Source: Salvia splendens
Taxonomy: Eukaryota > Streptophyta > Magnoliopsida > Lamiales > Lamiaceae
DNA length: 64,000 bases
Reading direction: 5' to 3'
Assembly: GCF_004379255.2 (NCBI RefSeq)
Contig: NC_056048.1
Coordinates: forward strand, 16,577,197-16,641,196
This document shows, in pieces, positions 1 to 9,729 of the stretch; the first letter of the stretch is position 1, and the number at the start of each line of letters is the position of its first letter. The translations under genes were made by a program, and so were the position numbers. Under the pieces are notes generated by a model. It searched no databases, was not told the origin of the DNA, and saw only the letters and a list, made by a program, of their open reading frames with translations.

Positions 1-815
1 CAGTGCTTCCACTAATGGTATGTTGATGTGGACCTTGCTTATGGCTTCCAAGAACTTGGTAAACTGGGCGTCTAGCTTCTTGCTCTTCAATCGCTGGGGA
101 TACGGGATAGTGGTAGTGCTGGGAAACTGCGGATCTGGGGGTTGGCTCTCGGGTAGCGGACTGCTGCGAAGTGGTGCAGCGGCCGCTGGCGGCAGCTCTG
201 CATCAGTGTCTGACTCAGGCTTGGCTGGCTGGGAAGTATCCGGCGGACCGCTGTAGAAATGTGCAGCTGGCCGCTTGATTTGGTCAGCGACTGATGTGTG
301 AGCAACTGGTTCCTATTCCCTTTCTTTTCTTCCCTTGCCTAAATCAGCTGCTTGTGGAGTGGTATGTGGTACCACTGCGGAGTTGCAGGGCATGGCAATT
401 TCCCTTTGGATTGATCTCTGGAGTGTGCTTGCTCCCTATTGCAGTGGCCAAAACTCCCATGTTAAATTTTAATTCCCCCACTTGTGCGGCTAGACTCGTC
501 AATCCTTGCTCCAAAAGGTCGGTGTTTTTCTTCCAAATTGATTAACCTCTGACTAGTCACCTTCCTATTTTCCTTAACCTCGATGATGCAAATTTCTAGC
601 ACTTCCTCCCATTTAGAGCGGGGTTGTTCCTCCATACCTGCACATATTTCAGAATTTTCATTAGTATAATGATCTTGTGCATCGTATGAAAAATCAAAGC
701 AGACTGGATCATAATAAGATCCCCCTTGGTCGGGGCTATAGCACTCTTCGGAGTACCCTCCTTGCTGATCATCACTGTAACTGTATGTACTCTCCATTTG
801 TGTGGAGAAATCCAT
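1..815 (-). pseudogene. Athila-type gag remnant (gag C-terminus and gag-protease linker)
   Basis: An open frame starts at 815 and runs to 462 (117 codons, acidic, Tyr/Ser-rich N-terminus, then a coiled segment). After a frame change, translation of about 450-340 gives the end-of-gag signature INPKGNCHALQLRSG, and 135-1 gives PYPQRLKSKKLDAQF followed by a stretch ending HINIPLVEAL. Both are characteristic of the gag-to-protease region of Athila/Tat-type Ty3/gypsy elements, and this assignment rests on family knowledge. The Retrotrans_gag domain that should lie between the leader and this region is missing: only about 110 codons precede the gag C-terminus, where Athila gag normally has several hundred. 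Several stops and frame changes lie between 460 and 130. The element continues leftwards out of the window. It is probably a gag-deleted, non-autonomous copy; the first 117-codon frame could also be a small ORF specific to this derivative. Confidence 0.72.
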
Positions 816-916
816 TGGACTAAATTAAAATTAAAATAAAAATAAAAATGAAAGTAGTACAATTCAAAGTAGCAAATTCGTCCGTTTGAAGATATCTAAT
901 CACAAAGTGAATGTAT

Positions 917-934
917 TCCCCGACAACGGTGCCA
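917..934 (-). promoter_or_regulatory. Primer-binding site, tRNA-Asp type
   Basis: On the minus strand this reads TGGCACCGTTGTCGGGGA, a two-mismatch version of the complement of the plant tRNA-Asp 3' end used by Athila-type elements. It lies six bases inside the LTR end at 941, which fixes the element's orientation (minus) and shows that the LTR at 941-2379 is the 5' LTR. Confidence 0.8.
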
Positions 935-940
935 AAAACT

Positions 941-2379
941 TGATGCACTTTTTATTAGCACTAAATAAACCTGCAAGTATACAGAGTATATAGTGTAGTA
1001 AAAGGTCAGTACCGGATATCGAACACAGGGAAAATAATCACAGATTGTCTACCTTCTACTAAGCTTCATTCACTATTTGGAAAACCAAAAGTTTTGGAGA
1101 TTTTGAAAACTAAAAACAGTTTGAAAGTAATAAAACAACTAATTGTAAATAATTAAAGAGGTAAAATATGAGAGATAAGAGAATTCCAGGGATGTGCGTT
1201 CACAATTATGGTTATACGAATTCCAACTACAATACCCTAGCACAATTTATACTTCGATAGAACGAGCCACATAAATTATGCTCATGCGGTACAAGCGTAG
1301 ATAACTAATACTAGGGTTGTCAATCTTAGATTCGTAACTCCTAAAAGCTCCTAATACCCTTGAAAAGTCCTCGCTCTCAATTAACAGTGTCGTTTTAAGG
1401 GAAGCTAGTTGTAGTGTCTACTAAGTGGATCTAACTCGCCAACCTCTTATCACGATTATGTAGCAAGTTATACTAAATCATCACTGAATGTGTCACTCAA
1501 ACGTGAAGTATTATGGAACAACTTAAGGAAGAAACGAAGTAAAAACAAAACGGATATTAAATAGAAAAGGGAATTGTATAACCAAAGTCGTTACTAACAC
1601 ATCCCTAGAATCCTATGAATTTAGTTACACATAATTGAATAATCTAAAAACATAGAATGAAGGGAAAACAAAAAGAACATAAGAACTAAAGCAATAAAAC
1701 CGAAGTGTTGAATCCTTGTAGCCTTGATCTTCTCTCGACTCATTCTTCAACATCTTGCACAATGAAGAACTCTCTCAAATTTATTCTCTAGAATTATATG
1801 GCAATATGAAGATCCTAATGAAGATGTCTGAGGTGATATTTATAGAGGAAATTTCAAGCAACAACAAATAAGGTAAAAGGTGGCTAAGTTTGGTAAATCT
1901 TAGGGAAAAAGTAGGTCAAATAGCGGGCCGCTTCGCCTTGGCCAGCGGTCGCTGCATGTTGATCCGTAGCCTCTGCCTCTTAGATAGCGGTCGCTACACT
2001 ATGTTGCAACGGTCGCTGTGAATAATCCCTTAGCTTCGGAAACTCTTCGAGCGGTCGCTGCGCACTCCCCACCGGTCGTTGGGCGTGTTCTTCGTCTCAG
2101 CATAACTTTCTCCGGAGCAGACCGCTACTGGCTCAGCGGTCGTTGGGCCCCAGCAGTCGTTGTGCATGTTACAGCGGACCGCTGGGTGTCTTGAAAGCTC
2201 CAGATTTCCAACTTCGACTTTTTGTTGTCTTTTTAGACTCAAATATGCATAATTCTCACAAAACATGTCAAAAATACCAAAATAGATAAAATATGCAAAA
2301 TATTGACATGAATTGTGATTTTGACATTAAAAGCGGACCAAATAAAGGCCTTAAAACAGTGCAAAATCCGAGCGTATCA
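941..2379 (-). mobile_element. 5' LTR of the Athila-type element
   Basis: The block is bounded by TGATGC at the left and GCGTATCA at the right, inverted ends of the TG...CA form, and abuts the tRNA-Asp primer site. It is 1439 bp long and AT-rich, except for a GC-rich part at 1920-2190 made of a repeated short motif. No coding capacity is evident. The second LTR would lie left of the window, so no target duplication can be checked. Confidence 0.75.
1943..2184. repeat. Cluster of AGCGGTCGCTG-type short repeats inside the LTR
   Basis: Nine variants of CAGCGGTCGCTG occur within 242 bases, at about 1943, 1985, 2009, 2050, 2072, 2117, 2134, 2152 and 2173, on both strands. The last, CAGCGGACCGCTG, is a perfect palindrome around one base. 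Similar strings also occur in the internal region (near 159-190 and 240). The spacing is irregular, so this is not a simple satellite. Confidence 0.8.
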
Positions 2380-3600
2380 GCTGTACTTGTCTAAAATTGA
2401 TTGACTATTTTTTATAGTTTTTATTAATTTAAATTTCATGATAGAATGTTGATATGTGTGTATGTATATATTAATTTTTGTAATCATTATTTTTTCAATT
2501 TCAAACTCTCATAATTTGTTATGTAGTAGAAGTATTATTTTTGGACTTTTATGTTTGAATTGAATATTGAATATATTTTCAGATATGTTCTTGGATTGTC
2601 TAAGTTTATTTATGTAATTAAAATAATTAACAAGTTAGTTGTGAATGTGTTATACCTATTTGTATTTATTGAAGGTTGCATAGAAAATCTAAATCACTCT
2701 TTTTGAGGTGGTATCATTTATTGTTGATTGACAACTTTTTAAAGTTTTGATTAATTTAAAATTTATGATAGAATATTGAGATGTGTGTATGGATGTGTTA
2801 ATCTATATTAATTTATATGTATAGGTTAAATTTGTGTTTTGGTTGCTGATGGCGTATTATTTGTGTAAAAATTACAAATTGATAATGATAATTCGACTGT
2901 GTGATAATTATTTTTTTGCCGAAATTGGATATTGCCAATTGATACAAAACATAAATCATTTGCAATGATTTATATTGCATTTATTGCTGATTGACATAAA
3001 TTAAAAGTTCAATTGTGAGTATAGGTTTGCATTGTGTGTATATATAGGTTTAAATTGCAATCAACATGTTTCGACTTCAACTTAAATAAATTACAGTAGT
3101 AGTATTATTTTTTGACCTTTATATATATATATTGGATATTTATTATATATTCAGTTAAATTGTTGGATTTTCTAAGTTTACTCATCTAATTTAAAATAAT
3201 TATTAAGGGAATTGTGAATGCTTTATTTGTATGTTTTGAAGGTTGTATTTTTAATAAATTGTGTTAGTATTGTTTTTTATTGTTGTATTATTGTGATTGA
3301 TATTTTATTAATGTATTATTAAATTCAAATTTATGATAGTAGAATATTGAGAATTTTAGATGTTTGTATGCATGTTTTAGGTGTTGGTGACGTACTATTT
3401 GTCTAAAAATCGATATGATAATTCTCTTCATTAATTGATAGTATGGTAATTCCACTCTCCGTAAATTCTATATCAGCAGAAATTGTCTATTGGCCATTGA
3501 TACAAAACAGAAATTATTTGCATTGAGTTGTAGTGCATTTATTGCTGATTGACATAGCTTTAAAAGTTATATTGTGAGTATAAGTTTACATTAATTAATT
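2380..3600. repeat. AT-rich DNA with degenerate tandem units
   Basis: No gene is visible. A block with a TTTATGATAGAATATTGA core recurs near 2440, 2765 and 3335. Another block reading ATTGATACAAAACA, then ATTTATTGCTGATTGACATA, recurs near 2940-3000 and 3495-3555. The copies are about 550 bp apart and heavily mutated. This is an old tandem duplication of unknown origin. Confidence 0.6.
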
Positions 3601-4192
3601 TTATAGCTTTAAAAGTCATTATTTTAAGTAAATCGTGGTAGTAAGTTTTTTTGTTTCTGTGAGAAATAAATGTTTATAATTGCTATTTTGTAATTCTATT
3701 TTACGTTTTTTTGTGCTGTTAGATCGAGATTTATATAAAAAATCATTTGATATTGATGTACTTTGGCTATAAATGCGAGTTATTGTTAAGAATAGTGATG
3801 AGGCTCGTTTCATACATGTGTTCTATAGCAAAATTGCACTCAAACCCATGAACTAACGTCTATTTTTTAGAAATCAGCCATTTTCAGAAGAAAGAACTAA
3901 TCAGTTGGGCGGACGAACAGATCAAGAAAAGAAGGCAAAAACTGAGGCATTGAGTTGATCAAGTCAGAAATCAAGTGGAGACAACAGGAGTTCCGCATGG
4001 AAGATAGAGCGAGAGACCCGACCACAAAATGTGAATGGCAGCAATGACATTTCAGAGAGGATGGTACCCTAGGGATCAGAGGCCTACGCCTCTCTATATA
4101 AAGGAAGCTAAACACATGAAGGGAGTCCCAGCCGTAGTTAGAAAGAGGAGTCTCAAGAACACTCTTAGTTAGAATATCTTTAGGAATTCAGC
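3601..4192 (+). promoter_or_regulatory. Non-coding stretch with a TATA box; possible remnant of another LTR
   Basis: No supported ORF is present. TATATAAA at 4095-4102 sits in a GC-richer context and is followed by about 90 bases reading like a 5' leader, up to the start of the next LTR at 4193. The arrangement resembles the U3/R part of a copia-like LTR interrupted by the 4193 element, but no second end was found. An ordinary promoter remnant is equally possible. Confidence 0.35.
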
Positions 4193-7100
4193 TGTAACGA
4201 CCACAAATTTTTTTTTTGTCTAGACCTTATTAAATGATTATCGAACCATGAAGCGAATGCCTCTTCCTAATTACCTTAAGTGCGATAATTATACAATCTC
4301 TATGTGCGATTTTGCATGATTAATGACTAACATAGACCTGAAATTGAAAGGAACAAGCAAGGTTCGAAATGGAGTGAATATGCGTTCGTTTATTCCTTAA
4401 GTAAATTAAATACAACGCTAAATATTCCGAGCTATGTTCTAGCTTACAAAAATAATACATAATAACGAAAATAAAGGAAAAATAATACATAAGAATGTCG
4501 AGGTGAACACCTCTTGAATTTCATTCCCGAACTAAAATGTTCGACTACACTTGTAAGAAAAAAGAGAAGAAGAACTAAGGATAACCCTATCCTATTGCAA
4601 ATTAGGAATGACAAGCTTAGGACCTTTTCTTTAAGTTCGGCCGCGGCCCGATCTCGACGGCCCGACGGGCCCGGATCAGCAATGTGGCAGCCGGATGGGA
4701 TCAGTTTTCCCTGCAGAACACAAACGAAACAAATTAAACAAGTAGGAGGGAAATTGAGGAAAAGGATAACAACACCTTCCTAAAGAGAGCTCAAGACTTG
4801 CCTGAAATGGCAGTGTCCCTTCCAGCGCCGCCCCCCCCCCCCCAGCTGAGAGCAGTGAGCCATAGCGCGGGAGACCGTTTCCAGCCAACTACTCCTTCAC
4901 CTCTACAAAATGCAAAATGTAACAAAGTAAATGAGCTAATTAAACTGCCAAAAGCTATCAAACAAATTAAGCGAAAGAAAGAAGACGACACCACCTTTTT
5001 GATGAAGACAAAAAATTGCCAAAATAGGAAGGGTGGAAGGCTGCAACCCCTGCACACCCCAGCTCATGTCCAGCTGCTCCGAGCCAAGAAAAAGGGGAGC
5101 AGCACAGCTGCAGCACCCTGCGCTTCAGCCAACCCGCCTCTGCTTCATCTTACACCTGCAAAACCGTACCAGAAACTCTGTGAGAATACTGCAAAGGGCA
5201 GGAGAATAAGGCCCTGCAGAAGGATATCAAGTACTATTGCAGGAGAACAACTATGATCAGCCTAGGGACCCCATCTTCTGCACACACAATCAGCCTTGCA
5301 GGCTTTCAGTTACAAAGACCCATATAAATATATTATGTCTCCCTCGGCCTCACTCCCTTGCCACAACATATTCAGCTAGCAAGCTATCAAGTTGGAGAGT
5401 GAGAGAGAGATTGAAGCTAGGAATAGAGAAGCAGAAACAGTGCAAGAGAAGGTAACCCCACCTCCGTTTCAAGCTCAATTTAAGTGTCATATCATCATGT
5501 AGTAACTAAAATCTCAAGCATGTTTAGAGTACCACCACTTCAAATCTTGACAGCATGTTAAAATAGAAGAAAGCAGTAAAACTTTTGCACACCCTCTGCC
5601 TCGTTTGGTTTCATGCTTAGAATAAGAAATTGGAGCTTTAACACATAAGTGAAACAAGAGAAAACAATAGGATACTGTCTTTTACTCAAACTCAGTAATA
5701 ACAAACCAACCAAGTTTCACCCCACTAAATAAACGCAAGAATTGTAAATCTCACGAGCTACTGCCCAAAGAGAAAATCAACAAATGGACTAGATAATGAG
5801 AGTCATGGGACTCGAGGTTGAAAAGGGCCGAACCTGCCTGAGCTGCAACGACAAGCTCAAGCTCCTGAGGCGACGGCGGTGTTGCACGCACCGAGCAGCA
5901 GCACGACAACCGTTTGACGAGCCCCGACCACAGCTGCGAATCATCGTGGCGGTGGCTGTCTCGGCGGTGCACCCGGATGACGCCGGCAGAGATGGCGGCG
6001 GGCAGGACCGCAGCTCGACGGAGTGACGGCGCGGCTGGGAAATCGAGCGAGAGAGAGAATGGGGAAGGAGGAACGAATTTCCCTCGGCGTGAGGAAGACG
6101 CTGGCGGAGCAGTGACCGACGGACGGCGGAGGGAGAGGCGTTGGTGAACGGCGATGGCAAACGGCGGAGGTGAATCGGTGTCATCACGGAGAAGATGGAG
6201 GGGGAGAAGAGTTAAGGTTTGAGATGATTTGGGGATTTTTTTTTGGAGTGGTAAGGAGGGAGTAGGCCGACGGATGGGAGTACAGTAGGAGGTTGGGCCA
6301 TTTTTTAAAAAATTGAATTGGGCCACTGAAAATAAGTCATTTGGGCCCGGTTTTATTTTCTTTGGGCCATCAATTTTACTTCTTTTGGGCCACTAATATT
6401 AACCCTTCGATCTTTGATTTCTAATTCTTGTGGGCCATAACATGTGTTGATCATTGTAGAATTTAGCCAACAACTAATTAAATTGGGTCTTACAAATTTA
6501 ATCCCCTATATATTTAATCCAAGAGAATTAAATTTGAGAATGGACTAATGATAAATTAAATCATAGAACGGGCCACCAAATAAAAGATATAAGCATGACT
6601 AAAAGTCTAATTTAGTCGATAGGCTTTCCTAATGTTTTGCCAATTAAATGATGGGTAGCCATTATTTAATTTCACGACATTTAAAGGTAAAATTCTAGAA
6701 TTTAACTGATGCTCGAATAATTCGGCAAATTTTCAAATAAATTAAATCGCTTGATGTAATTAATACTTAAGGATTTTATGGATTTAGGAAAAAAATGTAA
6801 ATGATCACAACCTTAGGAATGCATACACGCTAAATAAATAGTTTCTTAAGTCTAATTTAAGTATACCTATTGTTATAAAGGGGCGTCGTCGCACGTCAAG
6901 TGAGACCAAGTCGAGGGACGTTCGATTGAGAGATTAAGAAAACAAGGTGGGCTTTCCCTCAAAATGTGATTTTGTGTGAAAATATAAATATATTTTAAAT
7001 ATGTTGTTATGCGAAGTTTTGTTTTACGATTACCTATCTGCATGGCTATGCCAAACATGTTAAATCGATTTCAGGTCCCAGTAGGGCCGCAAACCCTACT

Positions 7101-7702
7101 CGGACTAGTGTACACATATGGGGACTGTGTGCTAGCTTTCGAGTTGGCCGGTCCAGTGACCGACGTGGAATGTGGCCACATTCCCGGGTCACATACGTTT
7201 AGATATGGTATTCATGTTTATGTGATTGCGCAACAAATCTATGAAATGAAAAGAGTTTAGTGACTCGGTGCCCTTTTAAAATAAAAACCCCATGATCACT
7301 CAATGATGACTGACAAATTAAATAGAACTGCTTTTGGCACTAAGTCCACTGGGTATATCAAATACTCAGTCCTGCATGTTTATTTTCTAACGTGCAGGTT
7401 GAACGTGATCGAGGTGATGAAGGTGTTGGGAAGAACTCGTTAATAAGTAACTAGGTATCTGAAATAGTATGTCTCCATACATACTATTTTGTCTTGGAAC
7501 CTTTCGCTGCATTTAAATGATGTACTAGGAAAAACTATGTAATTGGTTCAATACTCTGATTATGACTTGATTTTGTACCCACTCGCCTTCGAGACTATTC
7601 CCTCGAGTTAATTATTCCTTTTGCGATGAGTTATGATTGATGAGATTAAGTTAGTTGCGAAATAGCTACGCTCACTAGTATTAGGGAGTTGTGGTCATGA
7701 CA
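4193..7702 (+). mobile_element. 5' LTR of a Tekay/Del-type Ty3/gypsy element
   Basis: It starts TGTAACGACCAC and ends TGGTCATGACA, directly before a tRNA-Met primer site, so it is a 5' LTR on the plus strand. Its length of 3510 bp suits Tekay-type LTRs. Its last 700 bp share the conserved motifs found in the other gypsy LTRs here: a GTGTACACATATGGGGACTG segment near 7110 and the double-hairpin motif at 7349-7398. The middle is GC-rich (about 4640-5150 and 5810-6215) and CT-rich on the minus strand, resembling a plant 5' UTR. Long frames there (for example 6326-5751, minus) look low-complexity rather than coding. The 3' LTR and internal genes are absent. Confidence 0.78.
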
Positions 7703-7705
7703 GAG

Positions 7706-7717
7706 TAGTATCAGAGC
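7706..7717 (+). promoter_or_regulatory. Primer-binding site, initiator tRNA-Met type
   Basis: TAGTATCAGAGC, one mismatch from the usual TGGTATCAGAGC, begins three bases after the LTR end. It supports the orientation and the LTR boundary. Confidence 0.75.
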
Positions 7718-8050
7718 ACTATTCTTTCGCTTTGAACCCAAGAACCTTTCTTCAAGCCTTAGTCTAGAAAAATAGTACTAGACTAGGAATTGAATTAAAT
7801 GTTAAGTTACAAGGATCCCAACATCTCGACTCGTCACGTTCAACCGCAGCAAAGGAGATAGATGGCCACGTTTCAAAATGGATTTTAAGAAAAAGACGAA
7901 GTCTCCTTCTTTATGAAAGGAAAATGAGAAAAATGTGTGATTTCGCGGTCCTTTATGAGGATTTAAAATGTGTTATGAAATTTTATGTGAGTCGATGCGA
8001 TATTTGGATGTTATGTATAGTATATGGTCATTTATGTGATTTTTGAACTT
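7718..8050 (+). mobile_element. Truncated 5' leader of the gypsy element
   Basis: The first 150 bases match, on the opposite strand, the leader next to the primer site of gypsy element 1 (around 24070 down to 23930): both carry a TTCTTTCGCT run, ACCCAAGAACC, and CTCGACTCGTCACGTTCAACCGCA. Similarity then fades and no gag follows. The element is cut off here, either by deletion or by decay. Confidence 0.65.
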
Positions 8051-9445
8051 TTGAAAGTACAACTTATTTTTATTCATCTAAAATGGTTGCACATAACAAC
8101 TTTGTTATTTAAATGCATATTATTTGTTATTCTATTTTTTCTTTATTATCCTACTTTTTTTTCCTTTTTTATGATTTATTTTATTTTCTTCATTTAACTC
8201 AACAAATATCTATTCTTAAATACTGTACCTAAAATAAACTCTTTACACATAATTGATAACTATAAATGTCATCAGGTGCGCGCGCAGGGGTTGAACTAGG
8301 CCATGTGGGCGTACAATAAGATTGAATCTTTGTGATTCAATTAGCTGATTTTCTTAGTTTATCCTTTGTTGGATAGATCATATTTTAATCAAAGTTGATG
8401 AATTAATGGTTATTTACCCTTAATTTAATATTACTACTTTAAGTTTATTTTAAATTATAATATGCATACAATAAGATTTACATTTATAATTTTAATTTAA
8501 TGCTATTAGTACTACTTTTGTCGTTTCAAGTACGGAGTAATTTAATTTGTACTACCAGAGATCTATATAGTATGCATGGGATTGAACGCGTCATATAGTT
8601 AGAGAGAGAAGCAGAGTGATCTAATTAGTGATATAAATAGGGTTCTAGATTTATAGATGTAGTAATAATTAACTATTATTGCCTTGGTAGTTGTATTTTT
8701 GAGAGATAAACATCTACTCAACCTGGTTTATTTATTGATTGTTGTTTTCAAGATTGTGTATGTTATGTTAGTACTATTAGTTATAAAGATGTATATAGTG
8801 AATAATTATAAGAAGAACTATATGTTGTATGCTGCTCCATATGTAATTTAGTGTGTGTTTTGTAATACGATTATATTGGACATTTTAACATGGATTATTA
8901 AATTATTATTAATTTGTAAATTACTTATAATTTATGCGTTCTATGTGAATAGTTATTTTTCAATGTTGTAAAGTATATATAATTGAGTTTTTATATTATT
9001 GCCAAGAAGGAGTATTCTTCTTTACTCTATTCTGTTAAAATTTGGTTTTAATTTATTCTCGCTAATTTTATCATCTCTCTGAAAATGTACGGTTAAAATA
9101 TTCAGTAAGTTTATGTGGTAAAATTTTGTACAACCAAAAAGTGGCTTATTTTGAGAAAAAAATTGGTTTATTTATTCATTAAATTAAAGCTTATGGGCAC
9201 ATTCTTACTACGTGAGACGTGCACAAGATTGTGGTCATATATTATTGATTTATGTATAAATTTTTTACATTTTTGGAACCATAAAATGTAATTAGTGCAT
9301 TTTTTTAATTCAAATTTGAAAAGTAATAGAGAAGGCAATTCAAATATAAAAAAATTGAAATTTAGGCCGAAGGCTAATTAAGTCTGTTAATTTTTCTGCT
9401 AACAACATACATCTATCTATCTATCTGTACTATACGTACAAGCTT
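8051..9445. other. AT-rich stretch with nothing recognised
   Basis: I read both strands and see no supported ORF, LTR end or inverted repeat here. A short GC island (GTGCGCGCGCAGGGG) sits at about 8276. Near 9409 a CTATCTAT run leads into the 95-bp repeats. Confidence 0.5.
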
Positions 9446-9640
9446 AGTTGTTTTGGGGGGAAATTTTAAGGGACTTTCCCCCGATTTATTATTTTAATAA
9501 TGTATAATTAATCTATCTATTTATACTATACTTAAAAGCTCGGTTGTTTTGGGAGGAATTTTAAGCGACTTTCCCCCTGATTATTATTTTAATAATGTAT
9601 AATTAATACATTAAATTGTTTCTAATATCACTTTTTGGTT
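9446..9640 (+). repeat. Two 95-bp tandem repeat units, copy A
   Basis: Units start at 9446 and 9541. Each contains GGTTGTTTTGGGGGGAA, a TTTATTATTTTAATAATGTA segment and TCTATCTATTTATACTATAC. The last string resembles the 5' terminus of plant Helitrons (TC followed by TATACTA), so the block might be a head-to-tail array of Helitron-like ends. No CTRR end with a hairpin was identified, so this is only a suggestion. The array is repeated at 12894-13180. Confidence 0.7.
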
Positions 9641-9729
9641 GTACTACAAAATTTGGTTGTTCATTATTTCTCATTTTTACATTTGTATTCCGTTTTAGTT
9701 TTAGAGTCAAAATATCTTTTGATTTTTAT

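Noticed and set aside
4798..5256. 152-codon plus-strand frame with a run of 13 C
   Set aside because: Low-complexity translation inside the LTR; the C-run makes the frame unreliable.
5751..6326. 191-codon minus-strand frame (and overlapping frames) in the GC-rich part of the LTR at 4193-7702
   Set aside because: Pro/Ser/Arg-rich low complexity, no domain, lies wholly inside an LTR, and several frames on both strands are open because of the high GC content.
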